This document shows, in pieces, positions 24,552-36,282 of a stretch of DNA of 64,000 nt. The notes beneath the pieces were generated by a model, which saw only the letters and a program-made list of their open reading frames with translations, did not search any database and was not told the origin of the DNA. A program made the translations under genes and the position numbers. Source of the DNA: Cryptomeria japonica (Eukaryota > Streptophyta > Pinopsida > Cupressales > Cupressaceae); contig NC_081405.1 in NCBI RefSeq assembly GCF_030272615.1, positions 473,418,008 to 473,482,007 on the forward strand. The letters run 5' to 3'. Each line of letters opens with the position of its first letter. Within the stretch, counting starts at the first letter, position 1.

Positions 24552-25787
24552 ATATTACAACTTTCCAATCATAGATTGGTAAAGTGTCTCATCAACATAT
24601 GCATATTCATCATTCTTTGATAGTTTATAGTTGGTAGTCATAGGAGTACTTACTGGTTTTGAATCCTCCATTCCAAATTTCTTGAAGATTTCCTTTATGT
24701 ACTTGGTTTGGGTAATGAAAATCTCATCTTTCATTTGCAGTATCTGTAGACCTATAAAATATTTTATCTCATTGATTAATGGCATCTCAAATTATTTACT
24801 CATTTCATTTCCAAAGTTCTTGCATAGAGAGTCATTTCCACTAAAGATAATATCATCAACAAATATGGCTGAGATCAGTATTCCATTTTCATTATTCTTC
24901 ATGCACATATTGTTGTTCTCACTTGTCCTTATAAAACCAATCTTAATCAAATAAGAGTGCAATCTTTCATACCATGCTCTTGGTGCTTGTTTCAAACCAT
25001 ATAAAGCTTTGTTCAATTTACATACCTGATCTTTATTATTGTCTTCAACAAATCCTTCAAGTTGTTCAATGAAAACTTCTTCTAATATACCATTCAGAAA
25101 TGCAGATTTGACATCCATTTGATATACCTTGAAATTCTTGTAAGCAGCATATGCCAACAATGTTCTTACTCCTTCAAGTCTTGCCACAAGTGCAAAAGTC
25201 TCACCATAATCAATTCCTTCTTCTTGGGCATAACCTTTGCAAACTAGTCTTGCTTTATTCTGAATGACCTCACCCTTTTCAATTAGCTTGTTTCTGAAGA
25301 TCCACTTTGTACCGATTACATTTTTGTCCTTCGGTCTTGGGACCAGTGCCCATGTGTCATTCTTCTTGATTTGATCAATCTCTTCTATCATAGCATTTAT
25401 CCAATCTTCACTATTAAATGCCTCTTTCACTATTCTCGGTTCAAATTTAGATATCAAACATGTGTTCTGTCTCAGTTTGTTCCTTGTCATCACTACATCA
25501 TCCTTATCTCCTATAATCTGACTTGGTGCATGATGTCTTCTAACATACTTGGCTAATACGGGCTCGGTAGTCTCTTTATGATCTTCTTCATCACTCGGTA
25601 ACTGGATATTTTCTTCATTTTCTTCAACAGTTATCTCAGGAGGACTTCTCAATTGCACATAGACAAATCCTTCATAATCTTCTGGTTTTTTGGAGTTTCC
25701 TTCATCATTTCTTTTTGCAAATTAATTAATTTTCACATTTACACTTTCTACTATTTTGTTAGATGATTTGATCAGACATTTTTGCTT
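24552..25787 (-). pseudogene. Reverse transcriptase domain of copia Pol
   Basis: The frame open from 25,658 carries the copia RT signatures in order: [76 protein letters not shown] and the catalytic [10 protein letters not shown] box. It continues past a TAA near 24,790 through FIGLQILQMKD and the MIGKL segment near 24,570. Upstream (25,787-25,659), the integrase-RT linker is shifted by one base and holds stops. The enzyme copies element RNA to DNA in the cytoplasm. Clear family, dead copy. Confidence 0.92.
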
Positions 25788-26446
25788 CTAGAAGAATAAC
25801 CTAGAAACATTCCTTCTTCACTTTTCTGATCAAACTTACCATTTCTATTATCTTTATTAACATAGCATCTACTCCCAAATATTTTAAAATAACTTACATT
25901 AGGTTTCTTGTCATACCAGATTTCATAAGGTGTCTTCAAAGTACCTTTCTTCAATTGAACTTGGTTCAAGGTGTAAACAGTTGTGCTTATTGCTTCTCTC
26001 CGAAATGTTTGTGGAACTTTCTTTTCAATCATCAGGGTTCTGGCACAATCCACAATAGATCTGTTCCTTCTCTCAGCTATCCCATTCTGTTGTGGAGTTC
26101 TCGGTGCAGAGACTTATCTTTTTATACCATGATCATTGTAGAATAAGTTGAACTCATCAGATGTAAACTCTCCTCCTCTATCTGATCTGAGACATTTCAG
26201 TTGTCTTCCTATTTCATTTTCAACTCTAGCCTTGTACCATTTAAACATTTGAAAAGATTCTAATTTTTCTTTTAAAAACATTACTAACATCATCCTTGAG
26301 TAATCATCCACAAATAATATGAAATATTTATCACCATAATAACTCTGAACTTTCATAGGACCACAAAGATCAGTATGCACAAGATCTAAAATTCCCTTAG
26401 AAGTGTAGGACTTACTTGTAAAGCTTGATCTTGTCATCTTACCCAT
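25772..26446 (-). pseudogene. Integrase core of copia Pol
   Basis: Two open segments in one frame (26,446-26,114 and 26,053-25,772) are separated by a TAA near 26,112. The DDE motifs are visible: DLVHTDLCGPM, LFVDDYSRM, LRSDRGGEFTSDEF (second Asp) and, after the stop, QQNGIAERRNRSI (Glu). FGSRCYVNKDNRNGKFD and GMFLGYSS close the domain. Integrase inserts the DNA copy into the chromosome. The frame runs without a shift from gag to about 25,787. Confidence 0.92.
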
Positions 26447-27118
26447 TTGGCATCCTCAGCACATAGCATTCTCAGGTTTTTCAAGACTCGGTAGACCTCT
26501 TACTCGGTGCTTCTTACTTATTTTGATCAGATTATCAAAATTAACATGACAAAACCTTTTATGCCATAACCAAGTATCATCTATTCTTGCATATAGACAT
26601 TTATTCCAAGTTGAGTCAAGATGAAATGTATTACCTCTTGTTTGTGTCCCGATAGCAGCTAACTTTCCATGCTTGTCATGAACATTGACAATTCCTTTTT
26701 CAAACTCTATTCAATAACCTGTGTTGTTTAGCTGTGCTACACAAAACAAATTCTATTTCAAACCTTCAACACAATAAACATCATTACATTTAGCATTGTC
26801 AAGAAGTGTTATGGATCCTTTACCTCTTACCAGACATGATGCATCATTACCAAATCTTACATAGCCTCCATCATAATCATCTAATTTAATAAACTTGTGT
26901 TTATCACCCATCATGTGATGTGAGCAACCACTATCTATGATCCAAGAATCATTAGTATTTATATGAGATATTAAAGCCTTTTCTCCATACCTTTCTTCAT
27001 CTGATCCATCTTTAATAGCTACATAAATAACTTCCTCTATATCAGTTTCATCTGATTTATCATCATTAGATTCCTCATCAGCTATTAGGCATGTCTTTTT
27101 ATCTCTTCTTCTGAAGTC
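26447..27118 (-). pseudogene. Protease and pre-integrase segment of copia Pol
   Basis: The frame continues from gag with stops near 27,119, 26,750, 26,709 and 26,458. SWIIDSGCSHHMMGD near 26,945-26,900 is the retropepsin active site (DSG) of copia elements. A GAG-pre-integrase segment follows (WLWHKRFCHVNFDNLIKI, then a CX2C pair), forming the HHCC zinc site of integrase. The in-frame stops fall where Arg or Gln is expected. These stretches are too short for simple ORF detection but clear on translation. Confidence 0.85.
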
Positions 27119-28084
27119 TCAGTGTCCTCTGTAATGATTATCTTTCTGTTTGTCATCTTGGTAATCTCTCTTTTCACTAGATTCTTTGTTAGAACAGTTA
27201 GAAGCCATATGTCCTATCTTATCACAATTGAAACATTTTAAAGGTAGCTTTCCTTTATACTTATATTTTCCTCTCGGTAGCCTTCTGGCTAATAGTGCTT
27301 CAAACTCTTCTTGCTTTCTGATTTCCTCATACAGTTTGTGTACCTCCTCCATGTTTTTGCGAAATCTTTCACTTGCTCCACTGTGATTCCCTTCAGAGTT
27401 CTTATACTTTCTATCATTGTAATCATTAGTTTCATCAATATGAAAAGAACTGAATGCAGATTCAACTTTATTTACCGATGACCCACTCTTATCAAAGTTA
27501 CTTAACTCAAATGCATGTAGCTTACCAATAGTAGCATCTAAAGAAACTGGCATATTTGGTACATACCTCAATTCATTGATTGCAGAGACTCGGATTGCAT
27601 AAGCTGGTAGAAGGTTTCTTAACAATTTACTTGTTATATCCTTTTCTTCAATAGTTCCACCTGCTCCTTTGATTTAATTGACAATCTCCTTTAGTCTTGT
27701 ACTGTATTGGGTTATGTTCTCACCTTCATTCATCCTCATAGATTCAATTTGTCCTCTTAAACTATCCACTTTTTCTCTTTGAACATGTTCATCTCCTCCA
27801 TATACAGATATGAGCTTAGTCCACATTGTCTTTGCATCAGTACAGCCTTCTAGATCATTAAACTCTAAGTCAGTCAATGCAGATGTTATTTCAATTATTG
27901 CTTGAATATGTTCTTGCTTTGCCCTTATCTCTTCCATAGTCAATCGATAGGTGCTCGGTGCAACAAAATCATTCTCTAGATAGTATACGACATATTCTCC
28001 AACTCCTGATAGATGTAGCTTCATCCTTTTCTGCCATGTAGAGAAACTTGAATTGTTTAGCTTCGGTGCATCCCTCTTATACAT
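27119..28084 (-). pseudogene. Gag of the copia element
   Basis: ATG at 28,084. The first 136 residues carry the copia Gag (UBN2-type) signatures FSTWQKRMKLHLSG, TDAKTMWTKLISVYGG and MNEGENITQYSTRLKEIV. One TAA near 27,674 breaks the frame, which then continues through LLPAYAIRVSAINELR to a perfect zinc knuckle (CFNCDKIGHMASNC near 27,240-27,190) and a Lys/Asp-rich end at 27,119. Gag forms the particle and binds element RNA. The normal organisation is one knuckle after the capsid region, as here. Confidence 0.9.
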
Positions 28085-28130
28085 CTTTGGATCTTTAACT
28101 CAAGTGCCTTTAAACTTTTCTTCCGAATTC

Positions 28131-28148
28131 CAAAGCTCTGATAACAAT
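28131..28148 (-). other. Primer-binding site of the copia element
   Basis: ATTGTTATCAGAG(C) on the minus strand directly follows the 5' LTR. Plant copia elements typically have TGGTATCAGAGC here, complementary to initiator tRNA-Met. This copy differs by one base inside that word. Confidence 0.8.
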
Positions 28149-29640
28149 TGATAGTTCTAATACTTAATGTAAGTACAGATCCAATAACCAACAAGATGAG
28201 ATGGGGGGGTGAATCATACAAACTTAATCATCCATAAAAACATCAGATTCAACCTCGGTAACATATATATTAGTCATATAACCAAAACTATCAAACATGC
28301 AAATTCAAAAGCATATGAACAATATAAACCTCATAACACCAGATTTAATGTGGAAACCCAAATAGGGAAAAACCACAGTGGGATTTCAGAACCACTAAGA
28401 AATATACTCTTCTAGAGTATGCTCGGTTAAAAGCAAATCCTGTTAAAGATTACAAACACATTGCTAGATGTGACCCAGTTAAGGGATTTCCCTCAGATTT
28501 GTTAGGATCTTCACTTTGTTAGAAATGACCTTGTTAAAGGATTTCAAAAACTCAATAAGAATGTCACCTTGCTAGAGGATTTTACAAATAAGACTGTTAA
28601 GTCCACTCGGCTAAGAGATTTTCTGCTACTTCTCAAAATAATAGTAATAAAAATATGTCTGCGACTTCACATCTAAAAAATATTGAAGCAAATTCTTATT
28701 TGCTCAACACAATCAATTCAGAGGACTTATCTTGTCCCTCTACTAGGCTATATACTCTGTTATCAAAACAAGTCTTCAAGCTTCTGTGCTCGGTAATCAC
28801 TATATAGCATCCCTGTGCATACACTTGCCCGCATGCATTTTTTTTCAACAGTTTCCTATTTATAAACAATCTTCTAACCGCTTAATCTCCTTGATCACAT
28901 TTCCCATGATCAATCATAGCCATCAGATCTTCAATCTTGTCCAGGTTCAATGTATCCTTCGATCTGAAAATGTTTTACCTTGCCTTGGAACTTGCATTTT
29001 CACCTTGGAACTTGTGTTAGGGTATTGCAGTTCAATCTGCGCTATAGATCTTCCTGCCAATCTTTCTTTACCATAGATTCTTTAACAGTCTTCATACACG
29101 GCTTACCAATCATTTAATTCACTCCAGCTCATCAGCTTCCTTCATTAAATATCACATGTAAACATTTAATGCATTCTGTTATAGCTCGGTTGTAACTCGG
29201 TAAATACTAAACTTCACTCGGTAGACATTCTGCCTTCATTAATCGATAGCGATAACCTTAGGGTTTACCGACTAGGTTCCTTAGGGTTTATAGACTAGGT
29301 TCTTTGCTCGATAACATAGTATAGTATTAACCTTTCAAACAATAGCATATGTAGGATATCAAAACAATCTAAACAACATGATCTCATGATTGTCTAACTC
29401 GGTAATAGTTGTCCATTGAATAACTTATCCCCTTATTTGTCATATTCTTTTTGTGTCTTTTATCGACATCTTTATACTCATCAAATCATGCTTCTTAAGA
29501 TATGACAACATCATATTGAATGAGAAAATCAATTTCTTGACATCAATGACAAAATAATAATATTAAAACAATAATCATCCTTAATCAGTTATATCCATAG
29601 TCATCAACAACCTTCTCAATATCCTTATTGAAATGCCAAC
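28149..29640 (-). repeat. 5' LTR of the copia element, main part
   Basis: Collinear with 21,879-23,360. It is cut at 29,640 by the nested element, after which its last 56 bp resume at 37,557-37,612. Confidence 0.9.
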
Positions 29641-30525
29641 TGTAAAGCGGAAAAATCGCGATCGAACCCTAGTTGTTCTCCCCTCTTCTGACTCCGAGGA
29701 GAGAGAAGGGAGGTTCGCTAGGATTCGATGGTTTTTCACTTAGGGGAGAGACTTTACATTCAAAAGAGGGGTTGAAACTCATAAGATCCAATCCCACACA
29801 ATGTAAGATTGGATGCTAAATGAATTTCAAGGGTTAGGAAAGCAAGGCTACCCTCTTTCGTAAAGAATGTCGATAGGAGAATTAAGCTAAGCATGCATAG
29901 AAAATGATAAAGATTCACTTATAAACTGAGTTCGGGTTATAGGATGAAGCTGCGGACCTGGAATTAGCAGTAAAATGTCTATACGGCGCTGTCCTGCAAA
30001 TTTGAGCAAAAGTTGTCGGGACGATGGCGCCCGGCACCACAGTCCTCCGAAAAATCCGCGAAACGAAGGGGGATCTGTTCGTCTCTGCACAAGGATTCCA
30101 GATCTTCAATTTCAGCCGCGTACCTGCAACCTACACATAGAAAAGCGAAGACGATTGGGGGGTTAGGGATTAGGGGTTTGCCTTTAGGTCAAACCCCGGT
30201 TTTGGAATTAACCAAGAAATGAGCAAGTGCTGTAAATGTAAATGTATGTAAAACAAGTACTAATACCTTGTTCTAAGGATGTTTGTATCCTTATGTGCGA
30301 AGGTTTAGATGTTGTATGTTGTATGTTGTATGTTGTATGTTGTAGCATGTGATCTCCTCTTCAATGGTTGAATCCTTGTCTTGAATGCAACACTTAGCCT
30401 TGAATGGAGACTTGAAATGATCAATTGCTTAAAGGAATGCTTGAATGCTTGAATGCTTGAATATAGTTTCCACGTTTTTTTTCCTCATGTATCTGTTATG
30501 TCTTATCTGGGAGAGAAAAATGTAG

Positions 30526-30533
30526 TTTATATA
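30526..30533 (-). promoter_or_regulatory. Probable LTR TATA box (3' LTR)
   Basis: TATATAAA on the minus strand, at the same place in the 5' LTR (37,205-37,212). It lies about 400 bp into the LTR, fitting a U3 promoter. It is inferred from sequence and position. Confidence 0.45.
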
Positions 30534-30656
30534 CTTGTCATTTAGGGCTGATAGACTGGTTTTCCTGACCTTAGGCCGACCAGGAAAGTTAATTTCCAAT
30601 TTGCAAACAAAAAGACCCGAGACCCCTTAGGAGACCGGGCCCAAAATAGGACCCAG

Positions 30657-30777
30657 GGACCAGGGTGCTGGGCGCCATGGTCCTGGGGACCAGGGCGCTG
30701 GGCGCCATGGTCCTGGGGACTAGGGCACTGGGCACCCTGGTCCTGAAGGACCAGGGCGCTGGGCGCTCTGGTCCCAC
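30657..30777. repeat. 30-bp GC-rich minisatellite inside an LTR
   Basis: Four units starting 'ggaccaggg' at 30,657, 30,687, 30,717 and 30,748, each built on 'gctgggcgcc'. The partner LTR near 37,336-37,384 has one full unit and one 17-bp piece. Open frames across it only translate the repeat. Confidence 0.85.
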
Positions 30778-30946
30778 CTCCCGGGACAGCAGGGTGCAAG
30801 GAGGTTCAGGCCAGGGTGCTTGAAAAATGCAGTTTTCAGTGTCGTGAGCAAGTTTCAGGGTCTCCATTCAGGTTGTGTGTTGCATCGCCATCGTGAAGAC
30901 TGAAATGCAGTCGAAATTGCAAGTGTCACAATTTTAGGATGCTACA

Positions 30947-30962
30947 TTTAGCCCCCACTTTA
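30947..30962 (-). other. Polypurine tract of the young gag-only element
   Basis: TAAAGTGGGGGCTAAA on the minus strand abuts the 3' LTR. It is equivalent to 20,581-20,596 in the older relative. Confidence 0.75.
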
Positions 30963-31694
30963 GCGGGAGTATGTATGCTCATACTTCCGGTAAAGTACAA
31001 GGAAACAACATTGAAAGACTTTCACCATGTCAAGGAGGCAAGATACACCAAGCCCCCAGTGGACTAAGGATCTTACGACTTCGATTGACAAAGTAAAAGG
31101 GAAGATCACGAGGAAGAACATTGACTGTCAGTAGTAAGGCTCCCTCACTATGAGTCATGCAAGAAAGATATCAAAAATTTTCAAGGCAAGGCTAAATTTG
31201 CCAAGAAATTTTCAAGTATCTTGAAAAGATATGAACGGGATGTATGCCCCCCTACGTTAAAGTGATCGCATACGCCTCACCGGGGGTGATTGTTTTAACG
31301 TAGTGATACGTACATAAGAAATGAGAAAGGAAAGGAGCACGTTATCGCAAGGATTTAGCCCCCAAGTGTGAGCTAAACCCAAGGATAATAGACACAAAAC
31401 ATAAAGCACGAGGTGACTTCACTTTCCTTGGGGTCAGTATGCTGTATGATAATTCATGTTATATATATCATATGTATGCATGCATAATTGTTCTTCATTC
31501 CCCAAATCAAGGAAGGTCACCTAGAAGAAGGGAACACATGTGTCTTTTGAGTCAACATGAGAGAGATCGAGAGATCTAAATGCTTTGCATCGTCCTCAAG
31601 TAGACAACACCAAGGACAACAAATAGAAGAATGAAAATAACATTTAGAAGAAGTAACAAAAGAGAGGAGGAGAGAATCTGCTATGCTAATGTAA
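30963..31694 (-). other. 3' untranslated part of the young gag-only element
   Basis: No gene. The segment is collinear with 19,842-20,580 of the older relative in reverse orientation. A short frame at 31,631-31,852 on the other strand is a shadow of gag. Confidence 0.6.
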
Positions 31695-34600
31695 CTAGTC
31701 TAGCATGTCATCTACCCCCCGATCTTGCTGATCAATGTTTCGGGAAGGCAGGGAACACGCCAGAGGAGGAACATCCAACACAGCAGATGGAGCTATCACA
31801 AGATCCAAACAAGGGCTATGTTCATGTTCCGAGCCACATTGTTCTTGTCTAGGAGCTAGGATAAGTGCTTTAGAAAATTCATTAGATAAATGGTTATTGA
31901 TATCAACAAGTTCATATTCACTATCAGAAGCAAGAGGAGTAATATTTTCATCATGAATAACATTTTCATCCATATCATCATCAAGATTTATAAAAATAGG
32001 ATCTTTAACTCGCACAGGATCAAGACCATCATGCATCTTATGTTTAGGAGATTTAGGCTCAATGTCCGGCTGAGGAGAAAATGGAATAATGCTTGTTGAA
32101 GGTGTTTTTGGAGATTGCAAAGTTTGAGAAGCGGTTGCCTGAGCCCTAAGACGACGCTTTCGTTGGCGTTCACGTGCAGAACGATTTCGTCTAGTCTTAG
32201 TAGGAAGTGGAGAAGACTGAGGAGGAGGAATGTTCTCATCCTTAGCACTTGGGTGTTTAGGTTGTGGTCTCTTAGGTTGGATAATAGGAGAAGAAGAAGG
32301 TCTCTTCTCTCTATAAAAAGAAGGAGGAGGAATTGCTCCATATAAAGGAGGAATATTTGGTTTAGGGAGAAGACCAAGTCCATCATGACGAGGAGGTATA
32401 GGTCTACTCTTAGGAAGTTTATTAGGTATAGACATAGTCATATCCATAGGGATGGGTTGAGAATCTTCTTGAGGAAAGACATTAGTTTTATCTTTCAAAG
32501 GAAGAACTTCCTTCTCAAGAATGATAGGAATATCAAGTTTAGGTGCTCTAGGTTCACTTAGAGATAGGATCATATCTTGATCACTTCGCGGAGGAAGAGA
32601 TTGGAATTGTTTAGGCCAAAAGTAATCAATAGGAACACTAGAGGTTCTTTCAGCTGGTTTAAAGAGACTATGATTAACAGTAACAACTTCACCATTATGG
32701 GGAAATTTCAAACACTTATGAATAGGAGAAGCAATAGCTTTCATGGAAGATAGCCAAGGATAGCCAAGCTTCACACGAAATTGTTCGGAAAATGGAATAA
32801 TAGCAAAGTTCACATCAAGAGATTTGTTATGGACCTCAATAGGCAATGTAATAGAACCAATTGCAGGAGAAGAAAATGCATCAAATAATTTCACAATCAC
32901 ATCTGTTTTGTCATATATCACTTGATTCAATTGCAAAGTAAAAAGAAATTCTTCAGTAATAACATTGACCATGCATGAAGGATCAATAAGCACTCCACGA
33001 CAAGGTGTATTCTTAACTTTTGCAACTATGTATAAAGGACCATCAGGTGCCCTAATGGTTTCACTAGAATCAAATGTGACGGAAGGTTCTTTAGGGATTT
33101 CTTGCTGCTCTACAAAGTTAATCACATTCGGAGTCACAGACACAAGACCATCAGATGAGAGAGAGGAATCATTAGCCTCAATTGCATTAGAGGTATGAGA
33201 AGGCAATGGATCGGTGAAAATCTGAAGATTTTGGTTAGGAGGAGCTACAGATGTGTTGCCTTTATCATTCACTCCAGAAACAGAGATAGTATTGTTATCA
33301 ATCAAATCTTGAATTTTACCCTTTAAAGAAAAACATTTTTCAGTATCATTCCCAGGCTGACGATGAAATTGACAAAAAGCTTTGTTATCAAAATAAGGTG
33401 AAGTAATCTTTGTAGGATCAATTTGTCTTATAGGAGGAAGAGTAAGCACATTTTGTTCCAATAACTTATTCATAATACTATGCAATGATTCATTCAAAGG
33501 AGTATACTTTCTTTCTTTCTTAAAAAATTTAGAAATAGGAGGCACACCTGATGCTGCATTCACATTGTTGTTGATGATGTTTTCATTGAATTTGATGGAA
33601 TCTCTGTTCGGTTTAAACTTCCCAAATGGTTGTTGACTGCTATCACCCTTATCACTCGGAGCCATAGGATGTGATTGTTCCATTTGACTCACAGTCAGTT
33701 GATAATTGTGAAGAGTTGCACACAACTGTTGGAAAGAAGTAAACTCAGAAAATAGAAGTTTGTCTCGAATATCTTTTTGTAAATTAGAAATAAAGATTCT
33801 TTGAATATCATTGTCAGGCACTGGAAAAGAAATTTGAGCATACAAATGCTTATATCTACCAATGAAATCAGTCACTTTTTCTTTAACACCTTGTTTACAA
33901 TGCATTAAATCAATCAAAGTAACTTTAGGACTTATATTGTTTTGAAATTGTTGAATGAAAGCATTTGCAAGTTGTTCGAAAGAAGTAATAAAATAAGAAG
34001 GCAACGAGCAATACCATTGTAGGGCTTTGTCTCTTAATGTTCTAGTGAATATTTTTGCAAGCAACCTTTGGTCATAAGCAAAATCGGTACATATTGTTTG
34101 AAAAGTCTTAACATGTGTTAGAGGATCTCCTTTACCATTATAAAGTTCCAAATGCGGGATTTCAACATGTTTAGGAGGGATAGCTCGAACAATGTCAAGA
34201 GAAAGTGGGCTCGCAACGTCAAATGTGGGCACACTAAACTTAGATTGATTCATAGAGGCAATTTGTTGCTATAAAGAAGAGACAGTTTGTGCAAGATTGT
34301 TAATGGTCGCTTCAATCGAAGAGTTCATATTGGATGTGTTAGATTGAGATGGAAGTGTTATGTTATTGAAAGAAGGTAGAGAGTAAGGTGGTGGGACTCT
34401 ATGATAATTAGTCATAGGAGATGATTGGAGAGGAGGAACACTACAAGGAGGAATGGAATGGTTAAATGAATTGCCCCCTTGCGTCATGTTCATTTGTGGA
34501 GATGTAATAGGAACACTCATTGAAGGGACGAATGAAGAAATCGGATTGAATGAAGGAAGAGGGTTAATTGAAGAAGAAGGGTTGCCCCCATGACTGGTGA

Positions 34601-35108
34601 TCACAGGGGGAATATCTTGTATAGAAGTAGCCATTATGTTTGATGTAAAGGTAGGTATACTAGCAATAGGAGTTGTCAAAGGAATAGAATGATTGACTTG
34701 AGTAGGAGGTTGTGTATAACCTAAATTTTCAGCACAACTCTTCATAGGCATCACATTTGAATCCACAATGTGTGCAATACCACACAAAATATCAATTCCA
34801 TTCTTATCACTTTGAAGCATACGTTTTAGACCCTCAATTAAAGGAAGAGCTTGACTATCAGGGTATTCATGAGACATCCATTGGTGAAAATCGTCAAATT
34901 GGTTATCCAATTTCGAAAGTTGTTCTACAGAAACCTCATGGAGAGCTTCTTCATCATTAGGAGGATTAGAGGAATTACCCATGTCCTCGTTAAAAAGGCT
35001 ATTCAAATTAGGTTCCATCTCCTCAGTAGTTAAAACTTGGAAAGACTTAATTCTACGGCTTCGTCTAACAGGAATAGTGTAAGTAGGGCTTATTGTTGTA
35101 AAACTCAT
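31695..35108 (-). CDS. Gag plus protease-like polyprotein of the young gag-only element (one in-frame stop)
   Basis: ATG at 35,108; one continuous frame of 1,138 codons to 31,695, broken only by a TAG at 34,269-34,271 where the older copy has Gln. Order: basic N-terminus (PVRRSRRIK), a Pro/Ser-rich region, the capsid-like Gag domain from about 34,180 to 33,690 (YNGKGDPLTHVKTF, ALQWYCSLPSYF, VKEKVTDFIGRY), and a knuckle CQFHRQPGNDTEKC in which the zinc-ligand His is Asn (the older copy keeps His). A retropepsin-like domain follows (about 33,050-32,690) with LIDPSCMVNVI in place of DTG, then GSITLPIEV and LGYPWLSSMKAI. A long Pro/Lys/Arg-rich tail ends the protein. Usual Gag is 400-600 residues; the excess is the tail. 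The protease may be inactive. Without polymerase, the element must be mobilised in trans. Confidence 0.85.
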
Positions 35109-36261
35109 GCACTAGAGAAGGAGAGAAAATTTTGATTTTAGAGGTAGCAATTTTCAGTAAAATCAGCCAATCTTCTGGATTTAAGCTGTTAAATGCAATC
35201 ACAACAGTCTCCCGAAATTTTGAAAAAAATGCCCGGGACCGTAGCGCCCGGAGTGCAACACGGTCCTTGCAACTTTTTTCGAAATTTGCAGGGATGAAAG
35301 GTATGATGATTTTAGAGCTAATCTGAAAAAATTGAGTGATTTTACGATCTGTAGATAGGCCAAATTAAAGTTGTAATCTCGAAATTGAACCCTATCAAGA
35401 TTGTCGAAAAAATGCAAAATTTGAATTTTGAAAAAGAGAGGGAAACTGAAATTTTGAATTTTATGATTTTAGAGGGAATGCCAAAAGCAATGCAAATTTT
35501 GAAATTCAAAAGTTGACTCAATTTCACGCAAAATTCAATTTTGAAAGCGGAAATTAAAGTTATTGTAGTTAAGCACTTAATTTCAAAAGTCACAAAATGC
35601 AAGAATTTGAATAAAGCACTGAAATTTTTAATGAATGATAACACACTTTTCAGATTTAGGACAGTAAGAACACAATTTTGACACAAAATTTCAATTTCAA
35701 TGATTTTTAAATGTTTAGAAGCCTTAATCCAAGCAATCACAAGACCAACTTTGACTGTTATTTTGAAGGTGTTAAAATTGATAAGATCAGCCAAAATTCT
35801 GGATTTTAGCAGGAAAATATAGTAAGATCTCGCTCCCGAAATTTTGGAAAAAATGTCGGGGACGATGGCGCTCGGCGCCACGGTCCTCGCAAATTTTTTC
35901 CAAATTTTCAGGGATGAAAGATATTGCGATTTTATTGCGGAATCCAAAGTTACAGCTGATTTGGAGATGTTTTGATCAGTGAAATTGTCGGACAAAGGTT
36001 GAATCAAGAGGGTTTCAAAAATTAGGGTTTTGACACTTAACCACTTAATTTTCAGAATTAAAGCACAAATATGAATTGAAAATTTGTAATAGAAGGGCAG
36101 ATCTGAAACAGGCATTAACATTTAGACATTTCGCAGGCTCAATTACCAAAAAGAAAATTTAGGGTTTTTATGCAATCACCTCTAAAATTTTGCAAAAGAT
36201 CAAACATGGAAATGTAATCAATTTTTTTTTAAGATCTAAGCATGAAAAATAAAAAAGGATG
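35109..36261 (-). other. Untranslated leader of the young gag-only element
   Basis: No gene; AT-rich with 'aatttcaaatt' runs. The GC-rich palindromic word around 'cgccacggtcctcg' occurs at 35,235-35,275 and 35,860-35,890. It also occurs once in each LTR (30,025-30,050; 36,665-36,690), so it is repeated within the transcript. Confidence 0.5.
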
Positions 36262-36279
36262 TTCACGTCGGGTTCGCCA
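36262..36279 (-). other. Primer-binding-like site
   Basis: TGGCGAACCCGACGTGAA on the minus strand, three bases inside the 5' LTR end (36,283). The priming tRNA is not assigned. Confidence 0.65.
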
Positions 36280-36282
36280 AAA

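Larger units (their letters stand above)
29641..30946 (-). repeat. 3' LTR of the young gag-only element
   Basis: Plus-strand ends are 'tgtaaagcgg' and 'ggatgctaca'. It contains three internal tandem arrays: GTTGTAT (4 copies, near 30,311), TGCTTGAA (3 copies, near 30,446) and a GC-rich 30-bp unit (4 copies, 30,657-30,777). Copy numbers differ from the other LTR. Confidence 0.92.

Noticed and set aside
29887-30222. Paired frames in both LTRs (also 36,524-36,864)
   Set aside because: They occur in LTR sequence on both strands, have no domain, and are equal simply because the LTRs are copies.
30542-30867. Pro/Gly-rich frames in the LTR
   Set aside because: They translate the GC-rich 30-bp minisatellite; the matching frame in the other LTR is shortened by loss of units.
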